Source: Tabrizicola thermarum
GTDB taxonomy: Bacteria > Pseudomonadota > Alphaproteobacteria > Rhodobacterales > Rhodobacteraceae
Assembly (NCBI RefSeq): GCF_003574395.1
Contig: NZ_QMJY01000013.1
Span: forward strand, 310,001-374,000
DNA length: 64,000 nucleotides
Reading direction: 5' to 3'
Position numbers and translations under genes: made by a program. Below are positions 60,833 through 64,000 of the stretch, in pieces; positions within the stretch are counted from its first letter, which is position 1; each line of letters starts with the position of its first letter. The notes below the pieces were generated by a model. The model saw nothing but the letters and a program-made list of their open reading frames with translations, was not told where the DNA came from and did no database searches.

Positions 60833-62326
60833 TTAAGCGGCTTCACCGGCCGATGCGGCCTGGATCAGGGATTCGGTGGACAGTTCGACGCCGGTCAGTT
60901 CGGCGACGGGGAGGCCCCGGCTGAACACAATGGCGCGGTGGCAGATGTTGGCGATTTCCTCGAAGTCGGTGGAGACGACGAGGACCCCCATGCCGGAGGC
61001 AAGCGCCTGGTAGAGCAGGTGGTAGATCTCGGCCTTGGCGCCGACATCGACGCCGGCGGTGGGGTCCTCGGTGACCAGAAGTCGGCGGCCGGAATCGAGC
61101 CAGCGGCCGACGACGACCTTCTGCTGGTTGCCGCCCGAGAGGGCCTCGATGGCGAGGGTCGGGTCGTTCGGGGAAAGGCCGACGCGGGTGCCGATGGCCT
61201 TGGCCTTGGCTTCTTCCCTGCCGGCAGCCATCAGCGTCAGGAGGCCGCGACCGGTGGCGGAGGGGTTGAGGAAGGCGTTCTCGCGGATCGCCATGCCGGG
61301 GGCGACGCTTTCGCCGACGCGGTCGCGGGCGACGAGGCCGATGCCGGAGCACATGGCGGTCTGGGCGGTGCGGAGGTCGGGTTGCTTGCCGTCGAGGGTA
61401 ATGCGTCCGGCATGGGGGATGACGCCGAACAATGCGCGGCCGATGTCTTCGTGGCCTGCGCCCCGGAGACCTGCGAGGCCGAGAAGCTCGCCGCGCCTGA
61501 TCTGAAAGCTGACGGGGCCGACGGCGGGGGTTTTCAGGTGTTCGACGTTCAGGATCGCGGGGCCGTCCTGCACGGGGGGCCGGGCGATTTCGCGCGCCTT
61601 GCGGCCGACGATGAGGGAGACCAGCTCCTCGGGCGTGGTGTGCTCGACGGGGCGCATGCCGACCATCTGGCCGTCGCGCAAAACGGCGACGCGGTCGGCG
61701 ATGCGGAAGATCTCGTCGAGGCGGTGGGAGACGTAGATCATGCCAACGCCCTTGGCCTTCAGCGGGCGGAGGGCGCCGAACAGGAGTTCGACTTCGTCGG
61801 CTGGCAAGCTGGCGGTGGGCTCGTCGAGGACGAGGAAGTCGCAGTCGGCAGCCAGCGCCCGGGCGATGGCGACGAGGGATTTCTGCGTGCGCGTCAGGCT
61901 GGAGACGCGGGCGGTGGCGGGAAACTCGGCTTTGACCAGCTTGAGGGCTTCGTCCGCGCGGGCTTCGGTCGCGGTCCAGTCGATGCGGCCGCCCCTGCGG
62001 ACATAGCCGAGGGAGAGGGCGATGTTTTCGGCGACAGACATCCAGTCGATCAGGCCGAGGTCCTGGTGGATGAAGGCGACCTTCTGGCCGCCGGACCTTC
62101 CGGCCTCATGCGCGTAGGGCGTGCCGTCGATCAGCACGCCGCCTGCTTCGGGGCGATGGATGCCGCCGAGCACCTTGATGAGGGTGGATTTGCCCGCACC
62201 GTTTTCGCCGAGAAGCGCCACGATCTCGCCCCGCGCGACCTTCAGCGAAACGCCCTTCAGCGCCTGCGTCCCGCCGAAGGACTTGACGATGCGGTCGAAG
62301 AACAGGCCGTCGGACGACGGTTGCAT
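60833..62326 (-). CDS. Sugar ABC transporter ATPase, double-domain (RbsA-like)
   Basis: A 497-residue ATPase with two nucleotide-binding domains. In the first, Walker A is GENGAGKSTL and Walker B VLDEPTAS, but the signature LSGGQ is replaced by LTRTQKS. In the second, Walker A is degenerate (LAGLRGAGHED, no Lys), the signature LSGGNQQK is intact, and Walker B reads VTEDPTAG, with the usual DE order swapped. So one composite ATP site looks normal and the other degenerate. It is first in the transporter operon, divergent from the second LacI gene, with two palindromic operators between them. Confidence 0.92.
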   Translation of the reverse strand: MQPSSDGLFFDRIVKSFGGTQALKGVSLKVARGEIVALLGENGAGKSTLIKVLGGIHRPEAGGVLIDGTPYAHEAGRSGGQKVAFIHQDLGLIDWMSVAENIALSLGYVRRGGRIDWTATEARADEALKLVKAEFPATARVSSLTRTQKSLVAIARALAADCDFLVLDEPTASLPADEVELLFGALRPLKAKGVGMIYVSHRLDEIFRIADRVAVLRDGQMVGMRPVEHTTPEELVSLIVGRKAREIARPPVQDGPAILNVEHLKTPAVGPVSFQIRRGELLGLAGLRGAGHEDIGRALFGVIPHAGRITLDGKQPDLRTAQTAMCSGIGLVARDRVGESVAPGMAIRENAFLNPSATGRGLLTLMAAGREEAKAKAIGTRVGLSPNDPTLAIEALSGGNQQKVVVGRWLDSGRRLLVTEDPTAGVDVGAKAEIYHLLYQALASGMGVLVVSTDFEEIANICHRAIVFSRGLPVAELTGVELSTESLIQAASAGEAA

Positions 62327-62371
62327 GGGCAGGCTCCTCCCCTTCCCGGTGTGCCCGATCTTGCGTCAGGT

Positions 62372-62381
62372 TTACCGGTAA
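62372..62381. promoter_or_regulatory. LacI-type operator 1 upstream of the ABC operon
   Basis: TTACCGGTAA, a perfect 10-bp palindrome with a central CG, 46 bases upstream of the ATPase start. It resembles the second site at 62426 (TTATCGATAA core), suggesting one repressor binds both. Confidence 0.6.
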
Positions 62382-62425
62382 CGTAGCCTAGCCTGAGCCC
62401 GTGGCCCTTTCGAGTCAAGCGGAAA

Positions 62426-62437
62426 GTTATCGATAAC
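62426..62437. promoter_or_regulatory. LacI-type operator 2 upstream of the second LacI gene
   Basis: GTTATCGATAAC, a perfect 12-bp palindrome with a central CG, 23 bases before the LacI start codon. Centre-to-centre distance to operator 1 is about 55 bases, about five helical turns. Probably autoregulation plus control of the divergent transporter. Confidence 0.65.
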
Positions 62438-62459
62438 ATATGATCGGGTGAGCGTGCGC

Positions 62460-63455
62460 ATGAAGGCCAATCTGGAGGACATCGCAAAGGCGGCGGGGGT
62501 GTCGAAGATGACGGTCAGCCGCGTCTTGCGCGGGGGGACCGGGTTTTCCGACGAGACGCGGGACCGGGTGATCAAGGTCGCGGAAAGACTGGGATATGTC
62601 CCGAACAAGCTGGCGGCGGCCTTCGGGTCGTATCAGGCCAGCACACTGGTGGGCATGTGCGTGCCGCGCCTCACCTCGGGCCTCTTTGCGCATGTGCTGG
62701 ACGGGGTGGACCGGGCGCTGAGTCGGCTTGGCTATCAGCTGATGATCGGGGCCAACAACCATTCCACCGCCGAGGAGGAAGCCTGGGTCCGCCAGATCGT
62801 CAGCTGGCGGCCTGCGGGGCTGATTCTGTCGGGGCGGAATCATACGCCCGCGACGGTTGACCTCTTGCGGCAGGTGGCGGTGCCGGTGGTGGAGATCTGG
62901 GACCTGACGACCAGCCCGATCGACATGTCGGTGGGGTTTTCGCATTACGACTGCGGGGCGGAGATGGGGCAGTTCCTGCTGCGGCGGGGGCGGCGGCGGG
63001 CGGGCTATGTGGGCGCGCTGGCGCGGGCCGACGTGATGGGTCAGGCGCGGCTGGAGGGGTTCCAGGCGGTGCTGGCGCAGGCGGGCGCCCCGCTGGTGGA
63101 CCGTGAGGTGCTGCTGGACATGCCGGGGTTCTATGCCGGGTATTACGGGCTGGAGACGCTGCTGACCCGGACGCCGGACCTGGATGTGGTCTATTTCCAC
63201 AACGACGACATGGCGGTGGGGGGGTTGGCCTATGCACAGGCCAAGGGCATCCGGGTGCCGGAGGATCTGGGGATCGCGGGCTGGGGCGGAATGGAGGCGG
63301 CGTCGATCCTGCCCCGGCGGCTGACGACGACGGTGGTGCCGACAACGGCGATCGGGAAGGCTGCGGCAGAGGCCCTGGTCGCGCGGCTGAAGGGCGAGCC
63401 GGGTCAGGAGGTGACGGTGGTGCCCACGCGGCTGGTGCCGGGCGAGACGGGGTAG
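62460..63455 (+). CDS. LacI family transcriptional regulator (second)
   Basis: A 331-residue LacI/GalR repressor. The helix-turn-helix is LEDIAKAAGVSKMTVSRVLR (residues 4-23). The hinge is followed by STLVGMCVPRLTSGLFAHVL and the sugar-binding domain, with the late VVYFHNDDMAVGGLAYAQ. It is of GntR/GalR type within the LacI family; effector not assignable, though the divergent sugar importer is its likely target. GGTGAG lies 7 bases before the ATG at 62460; a GTG at 62448 is an alternative start. It ends in a convergent pair with gnd. Confidence 0.9.
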   Translation: MKANLEDIAKAAGVSKMTVSRVLRGGTGFSDETRDRVIKVAERLGYVPNKLAAAFGSYQASTLVGMCVPRLTSGLFAHVLDGVDRALSRLGYQLMIGANNHSTAEEEAWVRQIVSWRPAGLILSGRNHTPATVDLLRQVAVPVVEIWDLTTSPIDMSVGFSHYDCGAEMGQFLLRRGRRRAGYVGALARADVMGQARLEGFQAVLAQAGAPLVDREVLLDMPGFYAGYYGLETLLTRTPDLDVVYFHNDDMAVGGLAYAQAKGIRVPEDLGIAGWGGMEAASILPRRLTTTVVPTTAIGKAAAEALVARLKGEPGQEVTVVPTRLVPGETG

Positions 63456-63462
63456 CAGGGCG

Positions 63463-63506
63463 CCGGAATTCGAGGAATTCCGGTCCGATTTCCGTGCGGA
63501 AATCGG
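63463..63506. repeat. Palindrome pair between the second LacI gene and gnd
   Basis: Two perfect hairpins: CCGGAATTC/GAATTCCGG with a three-base loop (63463-63483), and CCGATTTCC/GGAAATCGG with a four-base loop (63485-63506). The arms match those of the palindromes at 51548-51615 but in the opposite order. They may also stop transcription from both convergent genes, although no T-run is present. Confidence 0.75.
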
Positions 63507-63509
63507 TGG

Positions 63510-64000
63510 TCAGCCGTGCGCCCAGGGGCCGTGGTGGAGGTCCTTCCCGTCCAGCCGATCGAACCCGTGCAGGCCGAAGAAATCGCGCTGGCCCTGGATC
63601 ATGTTCGCCGTCCCGCGCGCGGTGCGCATCAGGTCGAACCAGGCGAGGCCGGCCGAAAGAGCGGGCAGGCCAAGGCCATGCAGCGCCCCGGCGGCGACGA
63701 CGCGGCGGAGGGCGGGCACCGACCGGCGCAGGTGGTCGGCGAAGAACGGGGCGAGCATCAGGTTGCGCGCGGGGTCCTGGGCGAGGGCGGTTACCATATC
63801 GTTCAGCATTGCCGAGCGGATGATGCAGCCCGCGCGCCAGACCCGCGCGATGGCGGGCATGTCGAGCGCCCAGCCGAACTCTTTCGCGGCGGCGGTCATC
63901 ATGGCGAAGCCTTGCGCGTAGCAGAGGATCTTCCCGGCGATGAGGGCGTGTTCGAGGTCGGCGAGCGGGACCTCGGCGCGTTCCGGCGCGGGGCCGTAAA
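63510..64000 (-). CDS. gnd: 6-phosphogluconate dehydrogenase, C-terminal part
   Basis: Only the 3' end is in the window; the gene continues to the right. The visible C-terminal helical domain contains LIAGKILCYAQGFAMM, IARVWRAGCIIRSAML and the family's end ARGTANMIQGQRDFFGLHGF, followed by the gnd-like tail HHGPWAHG. The enzyme oxidatively decarboxylates 6-phosphogluconate in the pentose phosphate pathway. The NADP-binding N-terminus and most catalytic residues lie outside, so completeness cannot be judged. It is convergent with the second LacI gene. Confidence 0.9.
   Translation of the reverse strand, partial: YGPAPERAEVPLADLEHALIAGKILCYAQGFAMMTAAAKEFGWALDMPAIARVWRAGCIIRSAMLNDMVTALAQDPARNLMLAPFFADHLRRSVPALRRVVAAGALHGLGLPALSAGLAWFDLMRTARGTANMIQGQRDFFGLHGFDRLDGKDLHHGPWAHG

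Noticed and set aside
59744-62386. An 880-codon plus-strand open frame opposite the ABC transporter genes
   Set aside because: Shadow of the permease and ATPase genes on the other strand. The translation is low-complexity and charged, with no family resemblance.
1-64000. CRISPR arrays, cas genes or rRNA operons
   Set aside because: No regularly spaced direct repeats, Cas motifs or rRNA sequence were seen. The only RNA gene recognised with confidence is tRNA-Leu.

Overview
The window is GC-rich DNA from an alphaproteobacterium, most likely a member of the Rhodobacteraceae/Paracoccaceae. This rests on gene content: a DUF1013 (TrcR-type) regulator, COQ9, an NDUFA9-like protein, hisZ beside hisS and hisG, adenosylcobalamin-dependent NrdJ, phaAB, an AcuI-type reductase and a TIGR02302 membrane protein next to lysA. 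Genes are dense, with many 4-base ATGA/GTGA stop-start overlaps. No rRNA, CRISPR array or intact transposon was seen.

Layout. 1-11.7 kb: start of a polyprenyl diphosphate synthase, a TrmN6-like methyltransferase, a YddG-like exporter with a sugar-transfer ATP-grasp protein, phaA/phaB, an EAL protein, tag, a thioredoxin-TPR/LON/Trm112 run, and a SulP transporter behind a structured leader, followed by a universal stress protein. 11.7-24.3 kb: acyl-CoA dehydrogenase, Sua5, mscL, an MsrQ-like protein, ald with a divergent Lrp regulator, TetR, rpsU, COQ9, a quinone oxidoreductase, RNase T2, TrcR, tRNA-Leu(CAG), an NDUFA9-like protein and uppP. 24.3-32.95 kb: an apparent eight-gene minus-strand catabolic operon. 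33-44 kb: an IS30 remnant, an inverted pair of 72-bp repeats, acuI, a beta-hydroxyacid dehydrogenase, a HicA/DUF1902 toxin-antitoxin pair, nrdJ, hisG-hisZ-hisS, slyX, and an AT-rich single-gene island carrying a reverse transcriptase. 44-51.5 kb: an orphan ParB, an adenylation-carrier-acyltransferase fusion, TIGR02302 and lysA. 51.7-63.5 kb: an inositol-type catabolic region (LacI, two Gfo/Idh dehydrogenases, an IolE-like protein, iolC, iolB, iolJ, a sugar ABC importer, a second LacI). The window ends inside gnd.

How genes work together. The 24.3-32.95 kb operon joins two flavin reductases, an acyl-CoA-dehydrogenase-fold protein that lacks the catalytic glutamate, a NicX-like (2,5-dihydroxypyridine dioxygenase family) protein with its metal ligands, an SRPBCC/alpha-beta hydrolase fusion, TetR, a glutamine-synthetase-like ligase and an amino acid/amine permease. 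I read this as an unassigned pathway for an N-heteroaromatic or amino-aromatic compound. The hydrolase carries an in-frame palindromic repeat insertion. The inositol region has the enzymes expected around IolE, IolB, IolC and IolJ but no iolD in view. Its two divergent promoter regions hold palindromes of LacI-family type.

The strongest candidates for something undescribed are the heteroaromatic-type operon, the solitary low-GC reverse transcriptase (probably antiphage), the adenylation-carrier-acyltransferase fusion and the SulP leader RNA. All family assignments were made by eye from sequence motifs. No database search was run.
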